Shown: positions 16,573 to 31,764, numbered from the stretch's first letter. The stretch: DNA of 64,000 bases from Halobacillus sp. Marseille-P3879 (GCF_900240285.1 NZ_OESS01000005.1:1-64000), one strand, 5' to 3'. The notes: generated from the letters alone by a model not told the origin. Translations and numbers: made by a program.

Positions 16573-16588
16573 ATTCTATTCAGAATTT

Positions 16589-16984
16589 TTATACGCGACG
16601 ACGTTTTGGCGGACGGCAACCGTTGTGTGGTACTGGAGTCACGTCACGGATTGCAGTGATCTCAAGTCCAACGGCTTGTAGAGAACGAATTGCTGCTTCA
16701 CGGCCAGCGCCAGGACCTTTAACTGTAACTTCAATAGTCTTCATTCCGTTGTCCATAGCGTCTTTCGCAGCGGCTTCAGAAGCCATTTGTGCAGCAAATG
16801 GAGTAGACTTACGAGAACCTTTGAAACCAAGGGATCCAGCACTGCTCCAAGTGATTACGTTACCTTGAACGTCGGTGATCGATACGATCGTATTGTTAAA
16901 AGTAGAGCGAATGTGAGCCACTCCGCTCTCAATATTCTTTTTCACGCGACGTTTACGACTACGAGTGTTTCCTTTACGTGCCAT
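16589..16984 (-). CDS. rpsK: Ribosomal protein S11 (uS11)
   Basis: This 131-aa platform protein of the 30S subunit shows [14 protein letters not shown] and the C-terminal [18 protein letters not shown]. It helps form the mRNA exit channel and Shine-Dalgarno helix environment. It follows rpsM by 26 bp. Confidence 0.98.
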   Translation of the reverse strand: MARKGNTRSRKRRVKKNIESGVAHIRSTFNNTIVSITDVQGNVITWSSAGSLGFKGSRKSTPFAAQMASEAAAKDAMDNGMKTIEVTVKGPGAGREAAIRSLQAVGLEITAIRDVTPVPHNGCRPPKRRRV

Positions 16985-17010
16985 ATTCTATATACCTCCT
17001 TTATAACTAA

Positions 17011-17376
17011 TTACTTACGTTTGTTAGCCACTGTACGACGTGGGCCTTTACGGGTACGAGAGTTGTTCTTCGTCTTCTGACCACGAGCTGGAAGTCCGCG
17101 GCGGTGACGAATTCCACGATAAGAACCGATTTCGATTAATCGTTTAATGTTTAGGGAATTCTCACGACGAAGGTCACCTTCCACGTTGTGGTTGTCTAAA
17201 GCTTTACGAATCTTAGCTAATTCATCTTCTGTAAGATCACGAACGCGAGTATTTTCAGAAACGCCAGCATCTGCTAATACTTCACTAGCTAATGACTTAC
17301 CTACACCATAGATATAAGTTAAAGATACAACAACTCGTTTTTCACGAGGGATATCAATACCTGCTATACGTGCCAT
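17011..17376 (-). CDS. rpsM: Ribosomal protein S13 (uS13)
   Basis: This 121-aa protein of the 30S head contacts the P-site tRNA and forms bridges to L5. Signatures are [14 protein letters not shown], the YIYGVGKS helix-hairpin-helix and the basic tail [16 protein letters not shown]. The length equals that of B. subtilis. It follows rpmJ by 25 bp. Confidence 0.98.
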   Translation of the reverse strand: MARIAGIDIPREKRVVVSLTYIYGVGKSLASEVLADAGVSENTRVRDLTEDELAKIRKALDNHNVEGDLRRENSLNIKRLIEIGSYRGIRHRRGLPARGQKTKNNSRTRKGPRRTVANKRK

Positions 17377-17401
17377 TTAGTACGTGCACCTCCTTGGTTA
17401 A

Positions 17402-17530
<129 letters not shown>

Positions 17531-17550
17531 TTATAACGGAGCTCTGTTTA

Positions 17551-17769
17551 TTATTTATAACGGTACGTTATACGTCCTCTTGTTAGATCATACGGGGAAA
17601 GTTCTACCGTCACTTTATCACCTGGTAGGATTCGAATAAAGTGCATACGAATTTTACCAGAAACGTGAGCTAAAACAGTGTGGCCGTTTTCAAGTTCTAC
17701 TTTAAACTGTGCATTTGGTAGAGTTTCAACGACTGTACCTTCCACCTCAATTACATCGTCTTTCGCCAT
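17551..17769 (-). CDS. infA: Translation initiation factor IF-1
   Basis: This 72-aa OB-fold protein binds the ribosomal A site during initiation. It starts [20 protein letters not shown] and ends with the conserved [12 protein letters not shown]. Its first 23 nt overlap the end of the KOW-domain gene upstream, which suggests coupled translation. Confidence 0.98.
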   Translation of the reverse strand: MAKDDVIEVEGTVVETLPNAQFKVELENGHTVLAHVSGKIRMHFIRILPGDKVTVELSPYDLTRGRITYRYK

Positions 17770-18082
17770 CGAGTTGATCTCCCTTCTCTAAATCAGTCAC
17801 TTCTTCATTGACATATTTTGATACGGCAAATCGAAGCTTGCCATTCGTGACGCGACCAGTTTCCAGAAGGCTGTCTTGGACTTCCGGAGAGACGAAATCC
17901 ATTAGCTGCACATGCTGCAGGTTCTTTTTCTTTGGTCGATCGTACTTTCGTTTCTCTCCGTCGGCAAGCAGTAAAAAGCGGTCTTCAAGAATATCTATAA
18001 TGACAGCATACTGTCCTGCCTCACGTCCTTGAACAATACGAACAACTTGACCTATTCGTGGACTCGACTCAGATTCATTCAA
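17747..18082 (-). CDS. KOW-domain RNA-binding protein (L14e/L6e-like)
   Basis: This 111-aa protein sits between map and infA, the position of ybzG in B. subtilis. Residues 8-45 ([22 protein letters not shown]) are a KOW-type SH3-like fold, as in ribosomal proteins L14e and L19e-like factors. The rest is basic and then acidic, without known motifs. The operon context points to a ribosome-associated role, but no precise function is established to my knowledge. It overlaps infA by 23 nt. Confidence 0.85.
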   Translation of the reverse strand: MNESESSPRIGQVVRIVQGREAGQYAVIIDILEDRFLLLADGEKRKYDRPKKKNLQHVQLMDFVSPEVQDSLLETGRVTNGKLRFAVSKYVNEEVTDLEKGDQLDGERRCN

Positions 18083-18098
18083 ACACGATCACCTTCAC

Positions 18099-20828
<2,730 letters not shown>

Positions 20829-20829
<1 letters not shown>

Positions 20830-21269
20830 TAAATCACCTCAGTTTGACCGCCCGCTGCTTCAATAGCTTCTTTAGCTGAAGCAGAGAACTTATGAGCTTT
20901 CACAGTAAGTTTTTTCTCAACTGAACCTTTAGCAAGTACTTTAATACCGGCTTTCTCTTTGCTGACTACGCCAGTTTCAAGAAGAAGTTCAGGAGTAACC
21001 TCTGTGCCCTCTTCAAAACGGTTAAGAGCATCAAGGTTTACGATTGCGAATTCCTTACGGTGAATGTTCGTGAATCCACGCTTCGGTAAACGTTGGAACA
21101 ACGGCATTTGACCACCCTCGAAACCTGGACGAGTCTTGCTTCCGGAACGTTGACCCTGCCCTTTGTGGCCGCGGCCTGAAGTCTTACCATTACCAGAAGC
21201 CATTCCACGTCCTACACGGTTACGCTTCTTATTCGTACCTGATACTGGTTTAAGTTCATGCAGTTTCAT
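20829..21269 (-). CDS. rplO: Ribosomal protein L15 (uL15)
   Basis: This 146-aa 50S core protein has the long basic N-terminal arm ([22 protein letters not shown]) that threads the rRNA, followed by a globular domain. The length is as in B. subtilis. It lies between rpmD and secY in the spc operon. Confidence 0.98.
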
Positions 21270-21299
21270 GCGAGCACCTCCTTATAGTTGTTTCTGTTC

Positions 21300-21482
21300 T
21301 TATACTTCTTTAATAGATACAAGGTGTGACACCTTGTTAGTCATACCTCGGATAGCTGGGTTATCTTCAACTACGACAGTTTGACGAATTTTGTTAAGGC
21401 CAAGCGCTTTAACAGTAGAGCGCTGATCTTGTGGTCTGCCAATCACACTGCGCGTGAGGGTAACTTCTAACTTTTTAGCCAT
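21300..21482 (-). CDS. rpmD: Ribosomal protein L30 (uL30)
   Basis: This 60-aa protein has the signature [23 protein letters not shown] and ends with the usual [10 protein letters not shown]. The gap to rpsE is 18 bp. Confidence 0.97.
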   Translation of the reverse strand: MAKKLEVTLTRSVIGRPQDQRSTVKALGLNKIRQTVVVEDNPAIRGMTNKVSHLVSIKEV

Positions 21483-21500
21483 TTCATTTCCCTCCTTATC

Positions 21501-21998
21501 CTACAGTTCTTCTACGGACTTCCCACGAAGGCGGGCAACTTCTTCTGCTCGCTTAAGCTCTCCAAGTCCAGTAAGTGTCGCACGTACCATGTTAATTGGT
21601 GTGTTCGAACCAAGTGACTTAGAAAGGATATCTTGAACTCCTGCAAGCTCAAGCACAGCACGAACAGGTCCACCTGCGATAACTCCGGTACCTTCTGCAG
21701 CTGGTTTCATTAGAATGCTGCCTGCACCAAATTGTCCTGTAACTTCGTGAGGAATCGTTGTCTCTTTAATTGGTACTGAAATAAGATTCTTCTTCGCATC
21801 ATCAATAGCCTTCTTGATAGCATCTGGCACCTCTTGAGCTTTACCAGTCCCAAATCCAACGTGGCCATTTTTATCACCTACGACAACCAATGCAGCAAAA
21901 CGGAAACGGCGTCCACCTTTAACAACCTTTGCAACACGGTTAATCGTAACTACGCGTTCTTCAAGATCAAGTTTACTAGGGTCAATGTTTGTTAGCAT
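21501..21998 (-). CDS. rpsE: Ribosomal protein S5 (uS5)
   Basis: This 165-aa protein has an N-terminal dsRNA-binding fold (residues 10-75) and a C-terminal domain. The loop [26 protein letters not shown], where spectinomycin-resistance changes map, looks wild type. S5 contributes to decoding fidelity and the mRNA helicase activity at the entry site. Confidence 0.98.
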   Translation of the reverse strand: MLTNIDPSKLDLEERVVTINRVAKVVKGGRRFRFAALVVVGDKNGHVGFGTGKAQEVPDAIKKAIDDAKKNLISVPIKETTIPHEVTGQFGAGSILMKPAAEGTGVIAGGPVRAVLELAGVQDILSKSLGSNTPINMVRATLTGLGELKRAEEVARLRGKSVEEL

Positions 21999-22018
21999 GT
22001 ATGTCCCTCCTTTAACGA

Positions 22019-22381
22019 TTAAAATACTAGACCGGCTTCACGAGCCGCATCTGCTAATGCTTTTACACGTCCATGATACAAGTAACCGCCACGGTCAAAC
22101 ACAACTACTTCATAGCCGTTTTCTTTCGCACGATTAGCGACTAGTTCACCGACTTTTTTAGCAGCTTCCACGTTACCAGTGTTCTCAAGACCAAAGTCTT
22201 TTTCAGCAGTAGAAGCACTTGCTACTGTGTGTTGCGTTTCGTCATTAATTAATTGCGCATAGATGTGTTTATTTGAACGATAAACGTTTAAACGCGGGCG
22301 TTCAGCTGTTCCTACAACGCTGGAGCGGACGCGCGCATGGCGTTTCTTACGAACAACATTCTTATCAGCCTTCGTGATCAT
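22019..22381 (-). CDS. rplR: Ribosomal protein L18 (uL18)
   Basis: This 120-aa 5S-rRNA-binding protein has the basic N-terminus [26 protein letters not shown] and ends [15 protein letters not shown]. With L5 it forms the central protuberance particle. The length is identical to B. subtilis. Confidence 0.98.
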   Translation of the reverse strand: MITKADKNVVRKKRHARVRSSVVGTAERPRLNVYRSNKHIYAQLINDETQHTVASASTAEKDFGLENTGNVEAAKKVGELVANRAKENGYEVVVFDRGGYLYHGRVKALADAAREAGLVF

Positions 22382-22416
22382 CTAAAGTCACTCCTTTCTA
22401 TTCCTACCTAAGAACC

Positions 22417-22953
22417 TTATTTAGCTGTCTTTCCTTCTTTTCTACGAACATATTCGTTTTCGTAACGGATTCCTTTGCCTTTGTACGGCTCTGGAGGACG
22501 GATAGCACGGATCTTAGCGGCAACAGCACCAACTAGTTCTTTGTCGATTCCTTTAACAGTAACCTTGGTGTTTGAAGGAACTTCGATATCAATTCCGTCG
22601 CGCTTTTTAACTTCTACAGGGTGAGAATACCCAGCGTTAATAACAACTGTTTCTCCCTGCTTCTGAGCACGGTATCCAACCCCGATGATTTCAAGGCTTT
22701 TCTCGAATCCTTTGGAAACACCCTCAACCATGTTACCGATCAGGCTGCGGGTAGTACCGTGAAGAGCACGATGTTCTTTGTGATCACTCGGACGAGCTAC
22801 TGTAAGAACGTTATCTTCAACCTTCACTGTAATATCCTCATGGAACGTACGAGTTAATTCGCCTTTAGGGCCTTTAACTGTGATTGTATTATTATCCTGA
22901 ATGATTTCTACACCTTCAGGAATTTCTAATGATTTCAATCCTACACGAGACAT
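22417..22953 (-). CDS. rplF: Ribosomal protein L6 (uL6)
   Basis: This 178-aa protein has two tandem copies of the L6 fold and the C-terminal signature [25 protein letters not shown]. It binds near the sarcin-ricin loop at the factor-binding site. Confidence 0.98.
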   Translation of the reverse strand: MSRVGLKSLEIPEGVEIIQDNNTITVKGPKGELTRTFHEDITVKVEDNVLTVARPSDHKEHRALHGTTRSLIGNMVEGVSKGFEKSLEIIGVGYRAQKQGETVVINAGYSHPVEVKKRDGIDIEVPSNTKVTVKGIDKELVGAVAAKIRAIRPPEPYKGKGIRYENEYVRRKEGKTAK

Positions 22954-22984
22954 TCATCTGCACCTCCTGTCTATTCTGTTTAGA

Positions 22985-23383
22985 TTACCAAACGTAAGCT
23001 AGAACTTCGCCGCCAATGGCTTGTTCACGAGCTTCTTTATCTGTTAGTACACCTTTTGAAGTAGAAACAACAGCAACACCAAGTCCGTTAAGAACCTTCG
23101 GAAGCTCTTCTGCTTTAGCGTAAACACGTAGACCTGGCTTACTAATACGCTTCACTCCGCTAATTACACGCTCATCATTTTGACCGTATTTTAGGAAGAT
23201 ACGTAGTACACCCTGCTTGTTATCTTCAACGAATTCATAATCACGTACAAAACCTTCACGTTTAAGGATATCTGCAATCTCTTTTTTCACTTTGGAAGCT
23301 GGTAGTTCAAGCTTCTCGTGACGCACCATATTCGCGTTACGAATACGTGTAAGCATATCTGCAATTGGATCTGTCATAGTCAT
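22985..23383 (-). CDS. rpsH: Ribosomal protein S8 (uS8)
   Basis: This 132-aa primary 16S-binding protein begins [17 protein letters not shown] and carries the conserved C-terminal [26 protein letters not shown]. In E. coli S8 is the repressor of the spc operon; no such operator is evident here. Confidence 0.98.
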   Translation of the reverse strand: MTMTDPIADMLTRIRNANMVRHEKLELPASKVKKEIADILKREGFVRDYEFVEDNKQGVLRIFLKYGQNDERVISGVKRISKPGLRVYAKAEELPKVLNGLGVAVVSTSKGVLTDKEAREQAIGGEVLAYVW

Positions 23384-23413
23384 AACTTATATACCTCCTT
23401 CCCTGTATCGGGT

Positions 23414-23599
23414 TTACCAGCTGGCTTTTTTGACGCCAGGGATTTGTCCTTTATATGCAAGTTCACGGAAACAAATACGGCAAAGTTTGAATTTGCGCAG
23501 TACGGAATGAGGACGTCCGCAACGTTCACAGCGTGTATATTCGCGCACCTGGTACTTTTGTTTGCGTTGTTGCTTCGCGACCATTGATTTTTTAGCCAC
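23414..23599 (-). CDS. rpsN: Ribosomal protein S14, zinc-binding type
   Basis: This short 61-aa form has all four zinc ligands, Cys24, Cys27, Cys40 and Cys43 (CERC and CRIC). This Zn-dependent form lies in the spc operon; many Bacillaceae keep a longer zinc-free paralogue elsewhere for zinc starvation, which is not in the window. Confidence 0.98.
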   Translation of the reverse strand: MAKKSMVAKQQRKQKYQVREYTRCERCGRPHSVLRKFKLCRICFRELAYKGQIPGVKKASW

Positions 23600-23625
23600 T
23601 ATTTTCCCTCCTTATGGTTAGCTCA

Positions 23626-24165
23626 TTATTTCTGAAACGGCATACCGAATTGAGCTAATAGTTCACGTGATTCTTCGTCTGTGTCAGCAGTTGTGACGAT
23701 AACGATATCCATGCCACGCACTTTATCTACTTTGTCATAATTAATTTCTGGGAAAATCAACTGTTCTTTTACACCTAGTGTGTAGTTTCCACGACCGTCA
23801 AAAGCTTTCTTTGAGATCCCACGGAAGTCACGAACACGTGGTAAAGATACAGCAATAAGTTTTTCGAAGAATTCGTACATACGCTCTCCACGTAATGTTA
23901 CCTTCGCACCGATTGGCATACCTTCACGCAGACGGAATCCCGCGATAGATTTCTTAGCTTTTGTAACCACTGGCTTTTGACCAGAGATTTGAGATAGTTC
24001 CTCTACAGCTGTGTCAAGTGCTTTCGCGTTTTGAACAGCGTCACCAACACCCATGTTAATTACGATTTTCTCGATTTTAGGCGCCTGCATCACAGAGTCA
24101 TAGTTAAACTTGCTCATCATAGATGGCACAACTTCTTCTTGATATTTTCTCTTAAGTTCGTTCAT
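23626..24165 (-). CDS. rplE: Ribosomal protein L5 (uL5)
   Basis: This 179-aa 5S-rRNA-binding protein has [21 protein letters not shown] and [21 protein letters not shown] chose the ATG at 24165 (7 nt after GGAGGG) over the TTG one codon earlier, giving the B. subtilis length. Confidence 0.98.
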   Translation of the reverse strand: MNELKRKYQEEVVPSMMSKFNYDSVMQAPKIEKIVINMGVGDAVQNAKALDTAVEELSQISGQKPVVTKAKKSIAGFRLREGMPIGAKVTLRGERMYEFFEKLIAVSLPRVRDFRGISKKAFDGRGNYTLGVKEQLIFPEINYDKVDKVRGMDIVIVTTADTDEESRELLAQFGMPFQK

Positions 24166-24191
24166 CAAGTGGCCCTCCTTTCGTCACTGGA

Positions 24192-24503
24192 TTATTTATC
24201 TAATGCTTCACCAGATTTTTTCGCGATACGAACTTTCTTACCGTCTTCAACTTTATAACCAACACGAGTTGGTTCGCCGGATTTTGGATCAATCGGCATA
24301 ACGTTTGAGACGTGAATCGGCGCTTCTTGTGTAAGAATCCCACCTTGTGGGTTATCTTGAGAAGGCTTCGCGTGTTTCTTCACTTCGTTAATTCCTTCAA
24401 CAAGAACACGATCTTTTTTCGGATAAGCTTCAAGGATTGTTCCTTGCTTTCCTTTGTCCTTGCCGGAAATAACCATTACTTTGTCACCTTTTTTCACGTG
24501 CAT
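24192..24503 (-). CDS. rplX: Ribosomal protein L24 (uL24)
   Basis: This 103-aa protein has an N-terminal KOW motif ([21 protein letters not shown]). It is an early assembly initiator of the 50S subunit, located near the tunnel exit. Confidence 0.98.
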   Translation of the reverse strand: MHVKKGDKVMVISGKDKGKQGTILEAYPKKDRVLVEGINEVKKHAKPSQDNPQGGILTQEAPIHVSNVMPIDPKSGEPTRVGYKVEDGKKVRIAKKSGEALDK

Positions 24504-24544
24504 GCTTCGCGCACCTCCTTAACAAGGCTTTTCATTTCAACGAT

Positions 24545-24913
24545 TTATAATACTTCTGGAGCTAGTGATACGATCTTCATGAATCGAGCATCACGAAGTT
24601 CACGAGCAACTGGTCCAAAGATACGAGTACCTCGAGGACCTTTATCATCACGTACAATCACGGCTGCATTCTCATCAAAACGGATGTAAGAACCATCCTT
24701 ACGACGCATACCGCTCTTAGAACGTACAATTACGGCTTTTACAATTTCACCTTTTTTAACAACGCCCCCTGGTGTTGCCTGTTTCACTGTAGCAGTGATA
24801 ATATCACCGATGTTAGCAGTCTTACGGCCGGATCCACCCAATACTTTGATGGTTTGGATTTCACGTGCACCAGAGTTGTCGGCTACTTTCAAACGAGTCT
24901 CCTGTTGAATCAT
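24545..24913 (-). CDS. rplN: Ribosomal protein L14 (uL14)
   Basis: This 122-aa beta-barrel protein begins [20 protein letters not shown] and contains the [17 protein letters not shown] signature. It forms inter-subunit bridge B8 and is the docking site of the silencing factor RsfS. Confidence 0.98.
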   Translation of the reverse strand: MIQQETRLKVADNSGAREIQTIKVLGGSGRKTANIGDIITATVKQATPGGVVKKGEIVKAVIVRSKSGMRRKDGSYIRFDENAAVIVRDDKGPRGTRIFGPVARELRDARFMKIVSLAPEVL

Positions 24914-24954
24914 ACACTGTAACCTCCCTTCGGAATCTATCCGAGCGAACTATA

Positions 24955-25218
24955 TTAAATAATAACAGACTCTTCTACAACTTCTACTAAACGAAAACGC
25001 TTCGTTGCGGATAATGGACGAGTTTCCATAATGCGCACGATGTCTCCATTTTTAGCCTGGTTGTTTTCGTCATGAGTCTTGAATTTCTTTGAATACTTTA
25101 CGCGCTTGCCATAAAGCTTGTGGAATTTATAAGTTTCAACTAGAACAGTGATTGTTTTATCCATTTTGTCAGACACTACACGGCCAGTATAAACTTTACG
25201 ATCGTTACGTTCACTCAT
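24955..25218 (-). CDS. rpsQ: Ribosomal protein S17 (uS17)
   Basis: This 87-aa OB-fold protein is a primary 16S binder. The start is the ATG at 25218, 10 nt after AGGAGG, giving [20 protein letters not shown]; a longer frame starting at 25239 would include the Shine-Dalgarno itself. Confidence 0.97.
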   Translation of the reverse strand: MSERNDRKVYTGRVVSDKMDKTITVLVETYKFHKLYGKRVKYSKKFKTHDENNQAKNGDIVRIMETRPLSATKRFRLVEVVEESVII

Positions 25219-25242
25219 GTGAGGGTGACCTCCTCTCATCTA

Positions 25243-25443
25243 TTAGTTATTTACGCCTAGCTCACGTTCGCGAGCAACAGATTTCATACGAGCGATAGAC
25301 TTGCGAACTTCGCGAATGCGCGCAGTGTTCTCAAGTTGACCTGTTGCCAGCTGGAAACGTAGGTTAAAAAGTTCTTCTTTCAAAGACTTTACTTTTTGTT
25401 CAATTTCGGCAGTGGTTAATTCACGGATTTCATTAGCCTTCAT
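25243..25443 (-). CDS. rpmC: Ribosomal protein L29 (uL29)
   Basis: This 66-aa helical-hairpin protein lies at the tunnel exit. I chose the ATG at 25443 ([16 protein letters not shown]), with GGTGGTGA upstream and the family length. The start overlaps the rplP stop by 11 nt, implying coupling. Confidence 0.97.
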   Translation of the reverse strand: MKANEIRELTTAEIEQKVKSLKEELFNLRFQLATGQLENTARIREVRKSIARMKSVARERELGVNN

Positions 25444-25867
25444 TGATTTCACCACCAATTTCTTCACGTTTTACAAATTTAGTTCTGATCGGCAGTTTGT
25501 GAGAAGCAAGACGCAGTGCTTCGCGCGCAACCTCTTCAGATACACCTGCGATCTCGAACAAAATTTTTCCTGGTTTAACAACAGCGACAAAACCTTCAGG
25601 AGCACCTTTACCGGAACCCATACGTACTTCCAGGGGTTTAGCAGTATAAGGTTTGTCTGGGAAGATTTTGATCCATACTTTACCGCCACGCTTCATGTAA
25701 CGAGTCATAGCGATACGCGCTGCTTCGATTTGACGAGCAGTGATCCAGGCAGGATCAATTGCTTGTAGTCCATATTCTCCAAATGATACGGATGTGCCGC
25801 CTTTCGCACGACCTTTTAGGCTGGCACGGTGTTGACGACGATATTTAACACGTTTAGGCATTAACAT
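25433..25867 (-). CDS. rplP: Ribosomal protein L16 (uL16)
   Basis: This 144-aa protein starts [19 protein letters not shown] and contains [26 protein letters not shown] and [12 protein letters not shown]. It positions A-site tRNA and is a late 50S assembly protein. The length equals that of B. subtilis. Confidence 0.98.
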   Translation of the reverse strand: MLMPKRVKYRRQHRASLKGRAKGGTSVSFGEYGLQAIDPAWITARQIEAARIAMTRYMKRGGKVWIKIFPDKPYTAKPLEVRMGSGKGAPEGFVAVVKPGKILFEIAGVSEEVAREALRLASHKLPIRTKFVKREEIGGEINEG

Positions 25868-25885
25868 AATGCTGTTCCCCCTTCC

Positions 25886-26527
25886 TTATTTTTCGTTTTT
25901 AGTTGGAAGGACTTCTCCACGATAAATCCACACTTTAACACCAAGCTTACCGTAAGTTGTGTCAGCTTCTGCAGTTCCGTAATCGATATCTGCGCGAAGT
26001 GTGTGAAGTGGTACTGTTCCTTCACTGTAATATTCAGCACGAGCAATATCAGCGCCGCCAAGACGTCCTGATACCTGCGTACGGATACCTTTAGCTCCTG
26101 CACGCATTGCGCGTTGGATGGTTTGTTTTTGAGCACGACGGAAAGACACACGGTTCTCCAATTGACGTGCAATATTGTCAGCTACAAGAGTAGCGTTCAA
26201 ATCAGGCTTCTTCACCTCAACGATGTTGATGTGAACTCTTTTGCCAGTCAGATCGTTCAGCGATTTACGAAGTGCTTCAACTTCTGAACCGCCTTTACCG
26301 ATAACCATACCTGGTTTCCCAGTGTGAATAGAAATGTTCACACGGTTTGCTGCACGTTCGATTTCAATTGTAGAAACGGCAGCGTCTTTAAGACGTTCTT
26401 CTGTATATTCACGAATCTTAATGTCTTCATGCAATAAGTCAGCGTAGTCTTTGCCAGCGTACCATTTTGACTCCCAGTCACGGATAACGCCGATACGAAG
26501 ACCTACCGGATTAACTTTTTGACCCAC
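25886..26527 (-). CDS. rpsC: Ribosomal protein S3 (uS3)
   Basis: This 213-aa protein has an N-terminal KH domain whose GxxG loop is in [15 protein letters not shown], and a C-terminal domain with [31 protein letters not shown]. It lines the mRNA entry tunnel. It is slightly shorter than the B. subtilis protein (218), losing only tail residues. Confidence 0.98.
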   Translation of the reverse strand: MGQKVNPVGLRIGVIRDWESKWYAGKDYADLLHEDIKIREYTEERLKDAAVSTIEIERAANRVNISIHTGKPGMVIGKGGSEVEALRKSLNDLTGKRVHINIVEVKKPDLNATLVADNIARQLENRVSFRRAQKQTIQRAMRAGAKGIRTQVSGRLGGADIARAEYYSEGTVPLHTLRADIDYGTAEADTTYGKLGVKVWIYRGEVLPTKNEK

Positions 26528-26530
26528 TGA

Positions 26531-26872
26531 TTATCCCTCCTTCTTTTCTGATACGACCACTGTAATGTGGCTGGTACGTTTGTTGATTTGGCTTGCACGT
26601 CCCATAGCACGTGGACGGAAACGTTTAAGTGTTACACCTTCATTTACAAACGCTTCGGAAACATATAAATTGTCCGGATCCATTTCATAATTGTGTTCAG
26701 CATTTGCAATCGCAGATTTAAGCACCTTCTCGATTACTGGAGAAGCGCCGCGCTGAGTTAAGCGCAATGTTGCGATCGCGTCACCTACGTTTTTTCCTCG
26801 GATTAAATCAATTACTAGACGAGCTTTACGAGGAGCAATACGAACGGTTTTAGCAACTGCTTTAGCTTGCAT
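26531..26872 (-). CDS. rplV: Ribosomal protein L22 (uL22)
   Basis: This 113-aa protein has an extended loop ([14 protein letters not shown]) lining the peptide tunnel, where macrolide-resistance changes occur; the loop looks normal. It lies 3 bp before rpsC. Confidence 0.98.
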   Translation of the reverse strand: MQAKAVAKTVRIAPRKARLVIDLIRGKNVGDAIATLRLTQRGASPVIEKVLKSAIANAEHNYEMDPDNLYVSEAFVNEGVTLKRFRPRAMGRASQINKRTSHITVVVSEKKEG

Positions 26873-26892
26873 TAGAGTGCCTCCTCTCTACT

Positions 26893-27171
26893 TTAGCGTT
26901 TTGTTTTCTTATCGTCACCAGAGTGCCCTTTAAACGTACGGGTTGGCGCGAATTCACCAAGTTTGTGACCTACCATGTCTTCAGTCACGTATACAGGTAC
27001 ATGTTTGCGTCCGTCATAGACGGCAATTGTGTGTCCAACAAAGTTTGGGAAGATGGTAGAACGTCGTGACCAAGTCTTGATCACCTGGTTCTTGCTGTCT
27101 TCGTTCAACTTTTCAACTTTTTTCATCAAATGGTCATCTACAAAAGGTCCCTTTTTTAGGCTGCGGCCCAT
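26893..27171 (-). CDS. rpsS: Ribosomal protein S19 (uS19)
   Basis: This 92-aa protein of the 30S head begins [20 protein letters not shown] and contains the motif [25 protein letters not shown]. It forms a head complex with S13. Confidence 0.98.
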   Translation of the reverse strand: MGRSLKKGPFVDDHLMKKVEKLNEDSKNQVIKTWSRRSTIFPNFVGHTIAVYDGRKHVPVYVTEDMVGHKLGEFAPTRTFKGHSGDDKKTKR

Positions 27172-27229
27172 GAATAAACCTCCCTTCGCGATTGAGAGAC
27201 GGGGATTGTTACCCGTCGTTCAATCCCGT

Positions 27230-28063
27230 TTATTTTTTACCTCTTCTACGAACGATATATTTATCAGACGGCTTGTTGCGCTGACGAGTCTTGTAACCAA
27301 GAGTTGGTTTACCCCATGGAGATACTGGAGAAGGTCGGCCGATTGGCGCACGTCCTTCACCACCACCGTGTGGGTGATCGCTAGGGTTCATAACAGAACC
27401 ACGAACAGTCGGGCGCTTGCCTTGCCAACGAGAACGTCCTGCTTTACCTACACTGATAAGCTCATGCTCAAGGTTACCAACTTGGCCGATTGTTGCACGG
27501 CAAGTGCTTAGTACCAGGCGAACTTCACCAGAAGTAAGACGTACCAGTGTGTATTTTTCTTCACGTCCAAGGATTTGTGCTGAAGCACCAGCTGAACGTA
27601 CAAGCTGACCTCCGCGTCCTGGCTTAAGCTCAACGTTGTGTACGATTGTACCAACAGGAATATCCTTCAGTTGAAGAGCATTACCAGTTTTAATGTCAGA
27701 TCCTTGACCAGAGATGATTTCGTTACCCACTTTAAGACCCTTAGGAGCCAGGATGTAACGCTTCTCACCGTCAACGTAGTTAATTAGTGCAATGTTAGCG
27801 GAGCGGTTTGGATCGTATTCGATCGTAGCAACGCGTCCAGGTATTCCATCTTTATCACGCTTAAAGTCGATGATACGGTATTGACGCTTGTGACCTCCGC
27901 CCTGATGACGAACTGTCAGCCTGCCCTGGTTGTTACGTCCTCCACGTTTGTGAAGCGGAGTAACTAGGGAGCGTTCAGGTTTGTCAGTAGTGATTTCAGC
28001 GAAATCAGATACTGTCATGTGTCGACGACCGTTAGTAATTGGTCGGAACTTTTTAATCGCCAT
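27230..28063 (-). CDS. rplB: Ribosomal protein L2 (uL2)
   Basis: This 277-aa protein lies close to the peptidyl-transferase centre, with the conserved [13 protein letters not shown] loop near residue 228. The ATG at 28063 ([20 protein letters not shown]) matches the B. subtilis start and length; six extra codons upstream belong to the leader. Confidence 0.98.
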   Translation of the reverse strand: MAIKKFRPITNGRRHMTVSDFAEITTDKPERSLVTPLHKRGGRNNQGRLTVRHQGGGHKRQYRIIDFKRDKDGIPGRVATIEYDPNRSANIALINYVDGEKRYILAPKGLKVGNEIISGQGSDIKTGNALQLKDIPVGTIVHNVELKPGRGGQLVRSAGASAQILGREEKYTLVRLTSGEVRLVLSTCRATIGQVGNLEHELISVGKAGRSRWQGKRPTVRGSVMNPSDHPHGGGEGRAPIGRPSPVSPWGKPTLGYKTRQRNKPSDKYIVRRRGKK

Positions 28064-28096
28064 CTTTTTTCCCTCCTTCACTTACAAAATTTGTTT

Positions 28097-28384
28097 TTAT
28101 ACTTCAAAGAATTCTAGTTCTTCACTGTCTTCAGTCAACGTAATAACTGCTTTCTTACGGTCAGAACGATATCCGCCGTAACGGCCCATGCGCTTGAATT
28201 TACCTTTTAGGTTCATTGTGTTCACGCCAGCTACCTTAACACCAAAAATTTCTTCTACAGCATTTTTGATTTCTGTTTTGTTAGCATGTGTGCTCACTTC
28301 AAACGTATATTTCTTTTCTTCCATAAGGTCAGCAGAATGTTCAGTAATGACAGGGCGTTTAATAATATCGCGTGGTTCTTTCAT
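28097..28384 (-). CDS. rplW: Ribosomal protein L23 (uL23)
   Basis: This 95-aa tunnel-exit protein serves as docking site for trigger factor and SRP. It contains [12 protein letters not shown] and [20 protein letters not shown]. Its start overlaps the rplD stop by one nucleotide. Confidence 0.98.
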   Translation of the reverse strand: MKEPRDIIKRPVITEHSADLMEEKKYTFEVSTHANKTEIKNAVEEIFGVKVAGVNTMNLKGKFKRMGRYGGYRSDRKKAVITLTEDSEELEFFEV

Positions 28385-29007
28385 TATGAGAGCACCTCCC
28401 CTGCTTTTTCAGCTGCTTCCTTCGTTAGGATAAGCTTGTCATGCGTTAGTAAATCTAACACACTTACTTGATCTACAGTAGTTACACTGACTGTAGGAAT
28501 ATTATTGGAAGAAAGAACAACATTTTCGTTCTTGTCTGCTGTAACAATCAGAGCCTTCTCGTTCACTTCTAGCCCTTTAAGAATGTTTACTACTTCTTTC
28601 GTCTTCGGTGCATCAAGAGAAAGATCTTCAAGTACGATCACATTGTCCTCTTGAACTTTAGAAGAGTAAGCAGATTGAAGAGCTAAACGACGAATCTTCC
28701 TAGGAAGCTTGTAGCTGTAGCTACGTGGTGTAGGACCAAATACAGTTCCTCCACCTACCCATTGTGGTGCACGAATAGTACCTTGACGCGCACGTCCAGT
28801 ACCTTTTTGGCGCCATGGTTTACGACCGCCGCCACTTACTTCAGAACGGTTTTTAACTTTGTGTGTCCCTTGACGCAAAGATGCTTGCTGGGCCACAGCT
28901 GCTTCATGTAAAACATGAGTGTTTGGTTCAACACCAAAAACAGCATCATTAAGTTCGATATCTCCAACTTTAGAGCCGCTTTGGTTTAATAGTGCTACTT
29001 TAGGCAT
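28384..29007 (-). CDS. rplD: Ribosomal protein L4 (uL4)
   Basis: This 207-aa protein has the basic tunnel loop ([26 protein letters not shown]) intact. In E. coli L4 represses the S10 operon by attenuation; in Bacillus that control is not conserved, and I see no L4 leader upstream of rpsJ. Confidence 0.98.
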   Translation of the reverse strand: MPKVALLNQSGSKVGDIELNDAVFGVEPNTHVLHEAAVAQQASLRQGTHKVKNRSEVSGGGRKPWRQKGTGRARQGTIRAPQWVGGGTVFGPTPRSYSYKLPRKIRRLALQSAYSSKVQEDNVIVLEDLSLDAPKTKEVVNILKGLEVNEKALIVTADKNENVVLSSNNIPTVSVTTVDQVSVLDLLTHDKLILTKEAAEKAGEVLS

Positions 29008-29029
29008 GACATATCCTCCCTTCCTTTAA

Positions 29030-29665
29030 TTATTTGCTAGCCTTAACTGCACTTGTAACTTTAACGTAAGATTTTTTCGGTCCAGGTACATTACCTTTAA
29101 CTAAAAGTAGGTTACGCTCTGCGTCTACTTTTACTACTTCAAGGTTTTGTAGAGTCACTTGTTCTCCACCCATTTGTCCTGCAAGGCCTTTACCTTTAAA
29201 GACTCTTGATGGGTCAGCACCCTGCCCCATGGAACCAGATCGACGGTGGAAACGGGAACCGTGGCTCATTGGGCCGCGGGATTGGTTATGGCGTTTGATA
29301 GCACCTTGAAAACCTTTCCCTTTAGAAGTTCCTGTTACATCAATTACATCTCCAGCTTCGAAAATATCCACCTTGACCTCTTGACCTAATTCATAGTCAT
29401 CAAGGTTTGTATTACGGAATTCACGAATGTAGCGCTTAGGTGATGTGCTTGCTTTCTCAGCGTGGCCTTGATCGGCTTTCTTCAATCGGTTCGATTTCTG
29501 ATCAGCAAAACCTAGTTGAAGAGCGTCATAGCCGTCGTTTTCAGTAGTTTTCTTTTGCAAAACAACGTTTGGCTCCGCTTCAACTACTGTTACTGGAATA
29601 AGCTCTCCATCTTCAGAGAAGATTTGAGTCATCCCGACTTTACGTCCTAAGATTCCTTTCGTCAT
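29030..29665 (-). CDS. rplC: Ribosomal protein L3 (uL3)
   Basis: This 211-aa protein begins [16 protein letters not shown] and has a loop reaching the peptidyl-transferase centre ([28 protein letters not shown]). It is two residues longer than in B. subtilis. Confidence 0.98.
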   Translation of the reverse strand: MTKGILGRKVGMTQIFSEDGELIPVTVVEAEPNVVLQKKTTENDGYDALQLGFADQKSNRLKKADQGHAEKASTSPKRYIREFRNTNLDDYELGQEVKVDIFEAGDVIDVTGTSKGKGFQGAIKRHNQSRGPMSHGSRFHRRSGSMGQGADPSRVFKGKGLAGQMGGEQVTLQNLEVVKVDAERNLLLVKGNVPGPKKSYVKVTSAVKASK

Positions 29666-29696
29666 CCGTTACACCTCCTATTATAAGTTCAAATTT

Positions 29697-30113
<417 letters not shown>

Positions 30114-30141
30114 TCATCGCCTTTTATGACCAACATTACTC

Positions 30142-30170
30142 ATTATATAGAAGAAATGTAGTCAATGCAA
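30142..30170 (-). promoter_or_regulatory. S10 operon promoter, proximal
   Basis: The minus strand reads TTGCAT (30170-30165), 17 bp, TATAAT (30147-30142), giving a leader of about 130 nt to rpsJ. Confidence 0.75.
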
Positions 30171-30209
30171 GAGATTTTCATAAATATTTATCTATGAACA
30201 CCTCAAAAT

Positions 30210-30238
30210 ATTATACTAAGAATTATAGGCAATTTCAA
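30210..30238 (-). promoter_or_regulatory. S10 operon promoter, distal
   Basis: The minus strand reads TTGAAA (30238-30233), 17 bp, TATAAT (30215-30210), 68 bp upstream of the proximal promoter. Between this promoter and the tuf terminator (30239-30521) I see no convincing gene or structure. Confidence 0.7.
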
Positions 30239-30521
30239 CAAGGTTAAACAATTTTCTTTTCAACTTCTAAATAAAGAATATTACTGCATCATATGGAAGG
30301 CTTTCTTGTAAATTGGTAAGTAAAAGAACGGAAATTATGAGATAAAAAAACTTTAATTCGGTTGATTAATATATCAAGAGGCTGAAACAAAGAACATACA
30401 CACGATTCAAACCATCTATCTTTTACCAGGTGAAAAGCATCTTCTTCTAAGCTTAAATAGAATGGCAGTGTGCAAAGGTTTCCCTTAGCCTCTCGACATC
30501 TGTCCAAAATGCATGGCAGCA

Positions 30522-30558
30522 CAAAAAAACAAGCAGTCACTCAAAGAGTGCTGCTTGT
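30522..30558 (-). terminator. Intrinsic terminator of tuf
   Basis: ACAAGCAG/CTGCTTGT (30529-30536 with 30551-30558) stack on CACTC/GAGTG with one bulged base, followed on the minus strand by a run of seven U's. It ends the str operon 16 bp after the tuf stop. Confidence 0.88.
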
Positions 30559-30573
30559 TCTATCTAACAATTA

Positions 30574-31764
<1,191 letters not shown>

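Noticed and set aside
27029-27511. 160-codon plus-strand frame over rpsS/rplB
   Set aside because: It crosses two conserved genes on the other strand and has no start signal.
30289-30540. 83-codon minus-strand frame between tuf and rpsJ
   Set aside because: Its start lies inside the tuf terminator, there is no Shine-Dalgarno, and the composition is not protein-like.
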